The notes below the pieces were generated by a model. It made no database searches. It saw only the letters and a list, made by a program, of their open reading frames with translations, and had not been told where the DNA came from. Below, piece after piece: positions 1 to 10,606 of a stretch of DNA of 64,000 nucleotides (positions are counted from its first letter, which is position 1; each line of letters starts with the position of its first letter). Location of the stretch: the NCBI GenBank assembly GCA_973895155.1, contig OZ316893.1, positions 16,182,001 through 16,246,000 of the forward strand. The letters run 5' to 3'. This stretch comes from Marsupella aquatica (Eukaryota > Marchantiophyta). Made by a program: the position numbers and the translations under genes.

Positions 1-249
1 ACCAATCACATCGCAATTCCGACAACGGGTTGTACTTGGTATTTCGGTTATTCCCTGAGGTGGTCAAAACGGGGGAGTTTCCCAAGGTTTTACCCACCTC
101 GACCGAAATTTGAATAACTTTTCCGTCAAATTTCGATTTTGATTTCGGTTTTCAGTATTGGACTCCTAGCTTTGTGGGCTACACGGCGGTGTTGAGTTTT
201 GAGTTTTTTGAGAAGTTGTGAAAAACAACATTTTTTGTGATTTTCTCAT

Positions 250-1290
250 ATGAGTGATTCGGAGGAGTTTTTTGAAGACGTGGAACTTGAAGCACGAGGA
301 TCACCGCGGAGGTTTCAGGGGCAGAGAGAGGAGCAGGAGGAAGAGCACGTGACACCGATACCATCACCGGTGCGGCGTGTGGTGGAGGAAGCAGTACTAC
401 TACCGGAGCTCACGGTAGTGCCAAAGAAGAAGATAGGGACTTTCAAGCTTGGGGGACCCAAGTATGAAGTGACAAAGTATGATGGGCGCTCTGACTACTT
501 GCTATGGGAGAAGCAGGTGAAGGGAGTGCTTTATGCGTCAGGGATGGGCCAACTGCTGAGCCCTCGTGAAGACGATGTTGATGAGAAACAATGGGACCGC
601 ATGCAGGAGCAGGGAGTGTGGTGTGTTACACTCTATCTCATGCCTCCCATCATCAAGTAGTTGGGTGCACATAAGGATTGCATGTCCTTGTTTGCGGAAT
701 TGCAGAGCAAGTATCACCGCAAGGAGTTGTCGAACCGGCTCTACACTTCCTACAAACTGATGAGTTTCAGGATGAAGGAATCCGGTACGAAGTTGCAAGA
801 CCATGTGGATGCTTTCAACGACATGGTCGTTGACTTGGAAAACCTTGGGGAGACTTTGAATGATGAGACGAAGGCTCTACAGCTTCTTAGTTCATTGCCT
901 CCATCTTACCAGTCTCTATCACGAGTGTTGTTGCATCGTGATAGGGATACCATTTCATACAATGACGTGGTAAGTTCTCTGCTTAGTGATGATCTTCAGC
1001 AGAAGATGCACATCACGTCACAACCTTCATCATCTGGTGCTGCCCTCAATGTTAACCGTGGGAGGAGTATGCAGCGACCAACTGGGGACCGTAGAACCCA
1101 GTTTAGATCTAAATCCAGATCTAAGTCCAAGGGTAAATCCCCTCAGAGGAGGCAGGTGACATGTTGGAAGTGCAACCAAGTTGGACACTTCAAGCGAGAC
1201 TGTAAGGGAAAGGCAGCGGAAACTTCATCGGCAAATGTGGCTAGGGCTGATGGAGAAGTTGATTTACTCAATGATGAGTATGTTTTATGA
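250..1290 (+). pseudogene. gag: copia gag of copy A, broken by a nonsense codon
   Basis: The frame starts at ATG 250, the same start as the intact gag of copy B, and runs to TGA 1288-1290. The first part has an acidic Ser/Glu-rich N-terminus, then a UBN2-type copia Gag region with the motif YDGRSDYLLW. The C-terminus holds a basic Arg/Ser/Lys stretch and one CCHC zinc knuckle, CWKCNQVGHFKRDC, expected to bind genomic RNA. An in-frame TAG at 658-660 stands where copy B has CAG, so this copy would yield only 136 residues. Relative to B it has six extra in-frame bases near 417-423, so B may carry a small deletion there. The terminal TGA is shared with B. Confidence 0.93.
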
Positions 1291-4200
1291 AGCCGGGGGT
1301 ATGCCCTGTGCACGTCATCTAGGAGAGCAGATGATGTGTGGATTCTTGATTGTGCTTGCTCTTTTCATATTTGTTACATTCGTGAGTTTTTCAGTTCTTA
1401 CTCTGTTTCAAACGGTTCATTCTGATGGGAAATGATCACTCCTGTCAAATTGAGGGAATTGGGTCTGTGAAGATTCAAATGTTTGATGGCGCTGTGCGCA
1501 CAGTGTCCGGAGTCAGGTATGTACCTGGCATGCGTAAAAATCTGATTTCACTCGGTGTGTTGGATTCAAATGGTCATCAATGGAGCGTTATTGATGGTGA
1601 ACTTCAAGTCAGGTTGGGAGAGACAATGATTTTGAAGGGGAGTAGACAAAAGAATTTGTATGTGTTATAGGGCAATACTGTATGTGGAGAGGCCAATGTA
1701 ACCAAGTCTCACGAGGAGATGACTCAACTCTGGCATTCACGGCTAGGCCACATGAGTGAGAAGGGTTTGGCTATCTTACGGAAGAATGGACTCATTTCTG
1801 ATTTGCAATTTTGTAAATTAGAGTTTTATGAGCATTGCATTCTTGGAAAGCAGCATCGTCGTGCTTTTGGTGTTGGAACTCATCGTTCCAAAGCGGTTCT
1901 TGAGTACATACATAATGACGTGTGGGGTCCATCCCCGACTCCCTCACACTCTGGAAAGTTGTACTATGTATCATTTATTGATGATTACTCAAGATTTGTG
2001 TGGATTTATTTCATGATGCATAAGTCTGATGTCTTGTCCATTTTTAAGAAGTGGAAGGCCCAGGTGGAGAATCAGACTGGAAACACGATCAAGTGTTTGG
2101 ATACAAGGGTGAAGAGTCTGAGGTCAGACAACGGCAGGGAGTACACTTCAATGGAATTTGAAGAGTACTGTTCAGAACAGGGGATAACTCGCCATCTCAC
2201 CACAGTTTATACTCCGCAGCAGAAGGGTGTTGCTGAGAGGCTCAATCGGACACTGTTGGAGCGGTCACGGAGTATGTTGAGCCAATCAGGTTTACCACAA
2301 GAATTTTGGGCAGAAACTGTCAATACCGCAGCTTATTTGGTAAATCTTTCTCCTTCTAGTGCTATCAATTTCAAAACGCCGTTTGAGATGCGCTATAAGC
2401 GGCAAGCAGACTATCATGGCTTGGTAGTTTTTGGAAGTGATGCATATGCTCTCACACCGAAGCAGAATAGGACCAAGTTGGATCCTACCTCCAGGAAATG
2501 TGTTTTTCTTGGGTACCAGAGTGGTGTGAAAGCCTATAGGCTATGGGATCCTATTGCCTGTAAGCTCGTTGTCAGTAGGGATGTTTCCTTCAATGAATCC
2601 AGATTATTAAAGGAGGGGGAGCATACTCAGGTCTCCCGTACTGACAAAGGAAAATCTCCTATCCCGGATCTCGTTGAGGGGGAGATTGGTTATGAGGTGC
2701 ATGACCGGAAAGAAGGAGTTGCTCCAATTATGGAGCTGGTTCCTGTGCCAGAGGAACCAGAGGAGTTTGTTGATGCTGGTGAGCAGCAAGTGGATGCTGT
2801 TGAGCTTCAAATTGTACCAGCACACGCAGATCAATCGGAGTCATCGGCTAGAAGAACATCTGGTCACACTGTACGCGCTCCACCAAGGTATGGACAGTGG
2901 GTTGATTCATCTCAACTGCAAGAGGATGATTTTACAGCTGATGATGAGGGTGATGCGTTAATTTTGGAAGAAGGGGAACCTTCTTCATTTCATGAGGCAA
3001 GTGCTTCAAAGGAGAAGCAGAAGTGGACTGCATCAATGCAAACGGAGATGCAGTCACTAAAGGACAATAAAACTTGGGAGCTTGTTAAGCTGCCTAAGGG
3101 TCAGCAAGTGGTGGACAGCAAGTGGTGGACAGCAAGTGGATTTACAAGCTGAAGGATAATTCCATAGGAGGTGGATCGAAGGTCTACAAGGCTAGATTGG
3201 TAGCAAAGGGATTCACACAAGAGAAAGGTGTGGATTACAATGAGGTCTTCTCACCAGTTGCTAAGTACTCTACAATACGACTATTGTGTGTACTTGTTGT
3301 AATGTTTGGTCTGTTGCTAGATCAGATGGATGTTGTCACAGCTTTCCTCTATGGCACATTGGAAGAGGTGATCTTCATGAGACAACCGCTAGGTTTTGTG
3401 AAGAGAGGACAGGAGGAATTGGTTTGCAGATTGCTGAAATCCTTGTATGGGTTGAAGCAGTCATCAAGACAGTGGAACAAGTGGTTTGACGATTGGATTC
3501 GGTCACAAGGTTTTCACAGAAGTGTATTTGACCCTTGTGTGTATTTGAAACCGGTAAAGAATGTTGTCTTTGGGTTCATTGTTTTAGTACTTTATGTGGA
3601 TAATATGCTAATTGCAGCCAAGGATAGGTCTGAGATTGTTAAGCTCAAGGCACTGCTTAGTGCAGAGTTTAAGATGAAAGACTTAGGGCCAGCTAAGAGG
3701 ATTTTGGGTATGGAGATCACTAGGAACTTGGAGGCTGGCAAGCTATGGTTGACGCAGAGCAGTTATGCGAGGAAGGTAATTGCAAGGTTCAACATGGGGA
3801 ATAGCAAGCCAGTAAGTACCCCGTTGGCTCCACACTTCAAGTTATCATCAGCGTTCTGTCCTATGGATGACATAGAGAAGGGGTTGATGTCAAAGGTTCC
3901 GTATGACAAGGCAGTGGGGAGTCTCATGTATTTGATGACTTGCACTAGACCTGATCTTGCCATGGCTATGGGCAAGGTGAGCAGGTACATGTCAAATCCA
4001 GGGAAGGTACACTGGGAAGCAATGAAGTGGATTATCAGGTACTTGAAGGGTACCGTGGATCATGGTCTTTTATTTGATGCGAATGCAAAGAATGCTAAAT
4101 CATTGATTGGCTATGTTGATTCTGACTATGGACAAGATTTGGACTGAAGGAGATCAACAACAGGATACGTGTTCACACTTGGCGGTGGATGCATAAGTTG

Positions 4201-4576
4201 GAGGTCTACTTTGCAGAAGTGTATTGCTCAGTCTACTATAGAAGCGGAGTATGTTGCAGCTGCGGAAGCAGCAAAGGAAGCGATTTGGTTGAATAGACTT
4301 ATCACTGAAATGGGATTGCCACAGGGGAATGTGAAGCTCCATTGTGATAGTCAAAGTGCGCTCCACCTTGCTGTGAACCAAGTGATGGACAGCAGAGTGA
4401 AGCACATTGACGTTAGGCACCATTTTATCAGGCAGGCTGTGTCTGATAATTTGTTTGAGCTAGTCAAGATTGATGGTAAACTCAACCCGGTTGACGTATT
4501 TACCAAAGTGATTCCTTTGGAGAGTTTCTCTAGACACCGTGACGTATTGCAGGTTTTGCAATTGCATCACAAGTAG
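1291..4576 (+). pseudogene. pol: copia pol of copy A (protease, integrase, RT, RNase H), multiply broken
   Basis: The reading continues in frame after the gag TGA, shifts near 1423 (1-bp deletion relative to B), meets TAG at 1668-1670, and is open from 1719 to about 3110. A 14-bp tandem duplication there shifts it again; it then runs to TGA 4145-4147 and on to the natural end at 4576. Integrase features are WHSRLGH, the DNG-EY region and GVAERLN. Lesions include loss of one zinc-ligand cysteine (YEHC, where B has CEHC), DNGR for DNGG, and QQKG for QQNG. The RT catalytic motif at 3593-3604 reads YVDN instead of YVDD, which should abolish polymerase activity. RNase H follows with HCDSQSALHLA. 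The element is coding-dead. Confidence 0.93.
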
Positions 4577-4755
4577 AGTTTTCTTAACATTCATTGTAAT
4601 TACTGATATATGCTCTTCCTCATTCCTATGTATTAGGCTACGGCTTAGTTCTGGTTTGCTCTAGTTAGAGAGGGAAACCGGTTTGGTTTTTGTCCAGAAC
4701 TTCCCGCTGAGGGATCATATACATTGGCAGTATTACTCTCCCCTAGACCAGAGTC

Positions 4756-4765
4756 AAGGGGAAGA
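4756..4765 (+). promoter_or_regulatory. polypurine tract of copia A
   Basis: The purine run aaggggaaga lies one base before the 3' LTR. In LTR elements it primes plus-strand DNA synthesis. The identical tract precedes the 3' LTR of copy B. Confidence 0.8.
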
Positions 4766-4766
4766 T

Positions 4767-5187
4767 TGTTGGGTATTTACTCTTACGTCTAGGTTAGGTA
4801 TGACGTGGTTGGTACAACAACGTGGGTTGGTACAACTACGTGGTTAGGTACAATTACGTGATTAGGTACAACTATGTGGTTAGGTACAACTACGTGATTA
4901 GGTACAACTATGTGGTTAGGTACAACTAAGTTGCACACTATATCATAAGAGGCATGTGTGCTTGGAGAGGTAGAACCAAGGCTCATTGTTATGGAGCCAC
5001 TTGAGAGATAGGGAGAGCTTACACTGTGGAGACTCGGTATAGCCGACGGGCTTAGAGTTCAGTAAAGCTCTCTTGTGTGTTCCCGTGGACGTAGCCTCAA
5101 GGAGGTGAACCACGTATCTCTTGTGTCGACTATTGTGCGTTGGATGGTTCATGGGCTTGCCGTTGCGATCGTCATCTATGCTCAACA
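4767..5187 (+). repeat. 3' LTR of copia A (421 bp)
   Basis: The LTR starts TGTTGGG and ends CTCAACA. It has the same length as the LTRs of copy B and differs from them at about three positions, all transitions. The U3 part holds tandem 18-19 bp units with the core ggttaggtacaac and alternating acgtg or atgtg. A TATA-like ctatatcata follows the repeats. Confidence 0.95.
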
Positions 5188-5394
5188 AGTGACCTAGAAA
5201 TGGCAACGACATTGGTAGACTCTCTACTCACAAACGACGGTTTCTTGTGCATCGTGCACAGTGGTTCATTTGCCCACACAGGCTCAATCTTTGAGTACCT
5301 TCACATTGACTGGGCTGAGAAATGGATCACATTGACTCATTCACCATTTGAAATGATATGCCTTGCTACATGGCGTCAAGCAAAAAAGCTATAA
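5188..5394 (+). pseudogene. fragment of a decayed gene, possibly methyltransferase-like (N-terminal part)
   Basis: An open frame, without its own start, runs directly out of the copia A LTR to TAA at 5392-5394. It reads LLTNDGFLCIVHSGSF, then FEYLHIDWAEKW, then SPFEMICLATWRQAKKL. The pattern is protein-like and could be the middle of a SAM-dependent methyltransferase fold, because a second fragment at 5868-6410 resembles the SPGD region of DNA N4/N6 methylases. This is weak pattern recognition; the family is not certain. The upstream part was probably displaced or cut off by copia A. The downstream part is separated by a 34-bp tandem repeat. Confidence 0.3.
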
Positions 5395-5434
5395 GTTCAC
5401 AAATATTTTGGCATTTATCAGTAGAAGTCATTTT

Positions 5435-5851
5435 GAAGAGGCTCTCCAAGATAGTTCAAAAATGTGTCCGCAATTACCATCTCAGAGACGCGCTCCTAGA
5501 TAGGTAAGATTGATCATGGAGAGGATCTTTGAGATAGGTAGGATCAATCTCAAAGAGCCTATCCCAAATCCTACATATCTCGGAGAGCCTCTCCGAGATA
5601 GGGAAGATCCATCTTGGAGAACCTCTCTAAGATAGGTAGCATGGATCTTGGAGAGCCTCTATGAGATAGGTACCTTGGATCTTGGAGAATTTATCTGAGA
5701 TAGGTAGGATCCATCTTGAAGAGCCTCTCTGAAATAGGGAAGATCCATCTTGGAGAGCCTCTCTAAGATAGGTAGCATGAATCTTGGAGAACTTCTTTGA
5801 CATAGGTAGGATCCATCTCGGAGAGCCTCTCCAACATAAGTAGGACCGATG
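5435..5851 (+). repeat. 34-bp tandem repeat array with higher-order pattern
   Basis: From 5580 to 5851 there are eight contiguous 34-bp units of the type ttggagagcctctctgagat plus aggtaggatccatc, with no spacers. Degenerate units extend upstream to about 5435. Variants ending gggaagatccatc and gtagcatggatc alternate. A 54-bp stretch at 5601 recurs at 5737 with about two mismatches, 136 bp (four units) away, so a higher-order repeat of four units is forming. Confidence 0.88.
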
Positions 5852-5867
5852 TTAGATAAGTAGAGCA

Positions 5868-6410
5868 ATTAGTGTTGCTAACAAGTGCAAATCTATTTTG
5901 CATGATGTGTCAGGCTCAATATCTGCATTTGGATATACAACAGGGGTGACCCTCCCAAAGGTACATATGAAGCCAATTGTTGGTGACCTGTGCCCAACAA
6001 CGAGCAATGCTCTATCCAATTTTACAAAGGAAGATGATGCAGTGAGAGACAAATTGGCGGGTACCTTATCGCTTGCAATATTGCAATGCATCATAGAGCA
6101 CATCACCAGTCCTGGCGATATAATATTTTCTTGGAATGTCCACTTTGGTGCTATCTACAAACCTACCAATAATTGTGGGCGACTAGTATTTGGGATGGAA
6201 GCGCATGACTACTTTGGTGACTCAGCAGCTTCAGTGGTGTGAAAACTCCTTTCAACGCAGCAGGGCAATGAGACCAAGGCGAAGGCCAAGGAGGAGACTA
6301 AGAAGGAGGAGGCCAAGGAGACTACAAAGCCTAACTTAGGGTAGAAGAAGCTAGTCCTTGAGTCTGATTCAGAGGAGGATGTCGCAAAAGGCAAGGGTGG
6401 GGATGCTTAG
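5868..6410 (+). pseudogene. decayed gene fragment with SPGD motif and Lys/Glu-rich tail (methyltransferase-like?)
   Basis: One frame is coherent from 5868 to TAG 6408-6410, with TGA at 6240-6242 and TAG at 6342-6344. It reads ISVANKCKSILHDVSGS, then VTLPKVHMKPIVGDLCP, then LQCIIEHITSPGDIIFSW, then CGRLVFGMEAHDYFGDSAA. A lysine/glutamate-rich tail with an acidic patch (LESDSEEDV) ends it. A helix, then SPGD, then an hGRxVhGhE-like strand is reminiscent of the motif I region of DNA N4/N6 methylases, where SPGD precedes the SAM-binding loop. The usual D-P-F-x-G-S-G loop is not conserved (FSWNVHFGA), so any such enzyme would be inactive or the match is chance. It probably belongs to the same gene as 5188-5394. 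Confidence 0.35.
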
Positions 6411-6570
6411 GATTGTGAGTAAACATTGAATCCAAGAACCCATTTGTTGTAGGTAGTTTGCAATTTATATTGTGCCATGGTGAGGATCAATAAAAATGTG
6501 TAAGTTCCACATTATTATGGCATTACCCTAAATTGTCTACTTAACCAATAGGCAGTTCACTACAGGAACA

Positions 6571-6819
6571 TTGAGTTTGAACAATGGCCAGCACACATCG
6601 GACAAGAACAAAGTCCATGAAGCATGGGAGGAAGCATCAAAAACTTTCTCTCCAGAAAGATTTTGCCTTCCAACCTATGCAGAAGGGAGTGTTGATTCAC
6701 GTCCCTTCAAACGGCTCAAGGGTGTAGCTGAGAAGTACACAAAGAGGCAAAAATCTAGATTTGTAGATGATAGAGCAGTAGAGGTAGACTACAATGAAAG
6801 TGAGTGTCAGCAGTGGTAG
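6571..6819 (+). other. open frame of unknown function, no ATG
   Basis: This 82-codon frame opens with TTG and is rich in charged residues (NKVHEAWEEASKTFSPERF, KYTKRQKSRFVDD). A further acidic stretch, HSSDEDDA, is encoded just downstream in another frame at about 6850-6878. It may be the distal part of the same decayed gene as 5868-6410. I do not recognise the product. Confidence 0.2.
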
Positions 6820-6879
6820 TGACGAGGTAGCTCACCCTTCTTTTGTGATACATAGCTCAGATGAAGATGATGCCTAATG

Positions 6880-7679
6880 CCATGTTGTTCAATCCTATGT
6901 AGCACGTGGTGGGAATACCCGGATACTTGGGTCATTTATTGAAGTAGTCTACTTTCAGGAATTTTCCAACATAGTATCCACATGTCTATCCATAGAGCTC
7001 CCAGGTGAGGAAGTAATGTCCAACTTTGTAGAGTACAAGTTGACCAGGGCGTCAATGAGATGCTTGTCTCAAGGAAGAACATCAGCTCAATGGCTACATT
7101 CAGATATCATCGATGCATACTTGGCCTTGTTGTAGTTTAGGGGGAGATCAAGAGACTATCCAAAGTGTGCATTTTTCATCATAGCATTCTACACGTTGCT
7201 TTCATCGCCTGTATACTGTTTTGCCAATTGCTCGATGGACCAAAACATAAAACATATTTTGACATGGAGGTTAACACTGTGATGCCTAGCCAGGAATCAC
7301 TAGGCCAGTTAAAGTGGTAAAATCGGGAGTGTACCCTCAAAACACATTAGTATAGTAACAAAACAAGGAAAATATAAACAATTAAGGGTGACTATGGAAC
7401 CCAAGCCGAGGCCGGAAGTAAGGGCGCCACGGCAAGGAACGCAATTAGGGTTAGGGCACGCTAAGTGCCGACAGCAATAGGTAATCAATGGGAAGATCGA
7501 CCATGGAGGGGGGGTAAGGCAGGGCAACCCAGGAGTAACGGCTCACATTCGCACCTCAAGCAAGCAGAGTGCAAGTAGAAGCCAACGACTGTGAGCTGCG
7601 GAGGAGAAGGCGGGAGGGGCATAAGCAGCTACCGAGCAACGCCAGAGAAGGGAATGAGCAACATCAATCAAGCAACACA
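6880..7679. other. no supported gene
   Basis: Short frames only, on both strands. I see no motif, repeat array or element end here. It separates two groups of decayed genes. Confidence 0.4.
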
Positions 7680-10606
7680 TTTTTGGGGATGCCTGTTTGA
7701 ACGGGCAAGTGAGTATGTCAGGACTTACAAAGAGGAAGAATCAGAAAGAGCAGCCCACGAGCGATAGGAACTTGCTTGGCTGTGGGAACTGCAGAAGACA
7801 ACCTTCTTAGGAGGAGAACTCATCAAGGCTGAATTCTTGTGGACACCTACTGGCGACAAGCTTGACGACCTTCTAATTTGAGACAACAAAATCGTCGGCA
7901 TCCGGCAAGCCATCAACAATTGCAACGACGAACATTGGGACCGGAAAGGTTGCATGGCGTCGTGGACAAAAGCCACAGTGTTGGGAGAATCTTCAGGTGC
8001 GGCTGAAATGAAGAGGAAGATGGCCAACAATGAAGAAAACACACTGGCCAAGAGGATGAGGTCGGCAGTATCAAGGAGGCCGGCCGAACAGGGGAGGCAA
8101 AGAGAGGAGGAACCCAAGGAACAAGAAGTCGACCCAGTCAATGCCATCCCTACCCGAGACGACACCTGGAAGGGATGGGCGGCAATGATACCACTGGCGG
8201 TACAAGTACAACTTTTATGAGAAGAGGATGCATGCTTTACAGCCATGCAGACCAAGAAGTACCAAGGCTTCATGACCGGATCAGGCTTGGGGACCTTTGT
8301 AAGACTACCGTGGCTGAAGAGGGAGGTGCCAAAGTTGGACTTACTGGAATTCGTGGGATCATGGGACCACAAGACCAGCTCCACAAAGATCTATGGGAGG
8401 GACTTCTATCTCACCTCCAACGTGATTGCCAAAGTGTTTGGCTTGTCGATGGGCAGCAAAGCTAAGGTAGAAACCCGGAAGAACTTGTCGGACAAGGAGT
8501 TTAGATCATTCCCCGGGCCGTCAACAAAGAATGGCTTCCTTCGGAGCACCTGCACCAACCCGCATATTGGAGAAATGATTGATTTCTTGCGGGTAACAAT
8601 GCATTGCAACTGGCCAAGGCCAGAGATCGGCAAGGCACAGGTTTACTTGGCAGAGAGGCCAGACCCAAGCCGGGATAACAATGGGTACCTCCTCAACCAA
8701 CTCAGAAAGATATTGAAGGAGGAACAGCAAGTGATTAGCCAAGGGAGCGTATCCCGGCTTGGTTATCACATGTTGTTGTTATGCCGGTATGCCCAAAGTC
8801 AAATCTTTGCCCCGATCCTTCCCCTCCAGGCTAGAGCGCCAAAAGAGGGATCAGACCCGAGGCCGACAGAAAAGCAGCCCAATCCGCCCGGCAGCCCCAC
8901 GATAGCTCAGGTCTTCCAACAGGTACCAGAAGCCGGGCCAATGCAACAACCGGCCATGCACAGCCTCCTGCACATACTTAACAAGGAGAAGGCGGCTCTA
9001 GCACCAGAGGCAGCAGCAGCGGGCACCAGAAGAACCGCTAGAGGAGAACCCATGGCCGGGGCCGTAAAAAGAAGCAGGCCAAAAACAAGCCAGGGGTGCG
9101 GATGTATGTAGAAGCCTCTAGTTCTGAAAAAAAGTGCGGAAATCAGGTGCGGGAGCCGGAGGGGCAAGCCGCACGCATATATAATCCTCGGCAGGAGGCC
9201 GGGTTTACGGCTAGTCCTAGAGAGGACAAGCAGGCACCAAGACAACCGGAGGGCGGGAAATACGTGGAGGAATACCACAAGGACTTGGGTTACGGGTCGG
9301 ATCGCTCAATACCAGGGTGTGGACCTACGGCCGTTTTATCCCCAGACTACCAAGAGTGGTGCGTGGGGATCCACAACAGTAGGGGAGCCCGGAGTCTCCC
9401 CCACCGGACGTACCTCCACCAATTTTTGATGGAAGACAACAGGCTGATCACAAGTTGCAGCAGCAATTTAGTGACCTGGAGGAAGCCACCCTGGCCAAGG
9501 AAAAGGACTTGCCTGGCGGTGGACGGCCGGAGGACATTCAGCAACTGGTAGGGACTCAAGCCGCGCCTTTGCCCATGTTTGAGGAGATACGGAGGGCGGC
9601 TTGGGAAGGAAGGCCATGTTGGGAGATGTCGACATCTCCTAACCACTCCACCTATGCACGTTCCAGAGCCCTGGAGTATGAGAGGATGTGCGGGCTACCC
9701 GCCCTTGACATCTTTGGGTTAGAATTGGAGACAGGGCCTTTCGTCCAAAAAGAGATGTTGGAGAAAAGCCGATTGGAGGACGCACTGGCCCTGGAGAGGA
9801 TGAAGGAGGAAGTCATCCGACGGCTAAGAGAGAAGGAAGCATGAAATAAATATCATGTAGGGGCAACTAGCCCAGACTCAGGAAGACTTGGCCGAAGCCC
9901 TCAAGGAGAAGGAGAAGTGGAAGCAGGAGGTGAAGAAGGCAGAGGCAGCTCACATAATGGCCTACAACAGAGCCATGACCGAGGCCCAGAGGAAGGAGCG
10001 GGCACTGAAGGATGAGATCAAAGAATGCCGCAAGGCCCTTCATCAAAAACAGGCCGAACTTGATGAGACCTACGGGGGCATCAACAAGTTGAAAGGAGAC
10101 CTGGAGGACCTGTCGGCCAACTTTCAAGCCGAGCTGCGGAAGAAGGATGATATGCTCGATCAAACCTACGACAATATGAATAAGATTGAGTTTGATGTCG
10201 TCCATGAGCTCAATGCAGAGCTGAAGGCAACCCAGGAGGAGAGGGCGGCCTTATGGAAGGAGTTGGATGAGAACCTAGCAGAGTTGGAGCAAGCCCGTGG
10301 GATTTAGACCAAACCCTGGTGGAGTTGGAGGAAGCCACCCAGAAGATGGAGAATCTGCAGAGACGGGCGGACAACCAAACCGAGCGGTTGAGGAAGCAGT
10401 CTGAGGAGCTAAATCAGCTGACCGCAACAAATGGACCCTTGATAGCGGCAACAGGGTTGCAGGGCATGGTATTAACCAAGCAACAAGCCGTGGTACCCTT
10501 ACCCTTGCCAGAAGTAAGCCACAAGGGGAAGGCCGTTTGGGTGGGGAAGGACAAAAAGCGGAAGCCTTCTGGGTTAGGAAGCCACACCGTTCGCCACTGT
10601 GGCTGA
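7680..10606 (+). pseudogene. decayed member of an unrecognised family: globular N-part, Pro-rich linker, long coiled coils (family U, copy 1)
   Basis: Coherent frame 1 coding begins at about 7685 (HFWGCLFERASEYVRTYKEEE) and continues through TAG 7765-7767, TGA near 7881 and TGA 8218-8220 to TAG 9109-9111. The first region (ELAWLWELQKTTF, EFLWTPTGDKLDDLL, DNKIVGIRQAINN) has a clear homologue at 26250-28000. The second region, 8245-8800, contains LLEFVGSW, IAKVFGLSMGSKAK and IGEMIDFLRVTMHCNW. The rest is proline- and alanine-rich. Frames at 9455-9844, 9888-10307 and 10319-10606 encode long heptad-like helices (ALKEKEKWKQEVKKAEAAH), now in different frames, so small indels have split the rod. 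No catalytic motif is seen. It could be a structural protein or the gag-like product of an unknown mobile element. The first in-frame breaks are TAG or TGA, as expected from C-to-T change. Confidence 0.6.

Larger units (their letters stand above)
1..5187 (+). mobile_element. Ty1/copia LTR retrotransposon, copy A (5' end outside window)
   Basis: This is the older of two closely related copia elements; the other is copy B at 53546-59580. Base 1 corresponds to about base 54424 of copy B, so the 5' LTR, primer site and part of the leader lie outside the window. The order is leader, gag, protease, integrase, reverse transcriptase, RNase H, polypurine tract and 3' LTR, as in Ty1/copia. Compared with B it carries private lesions: TAG at 658-660, a 1-bp deletion near 1423, a 14-bp tandem duplication near 3110-3135, TGA at 4145-4147, and substitutions at zinc and catalytic residues. 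It cannot make a working polyprotein. The 3' end joins decayed coding sequence at 5188, which suggests insertion into another repeated gene. The target duplication cannot be checked because the left flank is missing. Confidence 0.96.

Noticed and set aside
4789-4986. Minus-strand frame with VVPNH repeats in the copia LTR (also at 53568 and 59182)
   Set aside because: It arises from the 18-bp LTR repeat being a multiple of three; no start context or conserved use is evident, and it is antisense to the LTR.
5580-5851. Regular 34-bp repeats as a CRISPR array
   Set aside because: The units are contiguous without spacers, are degenerate, and the setting is eukaryotic repeat DNA. It is a satellite.
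7725-8384. 219-codon minus-strand frame
   Set aside because: It is opposite the family U pseudogene, whose plus-strand text aligns with the copy at 26250-28000. The minus frame has no such support.
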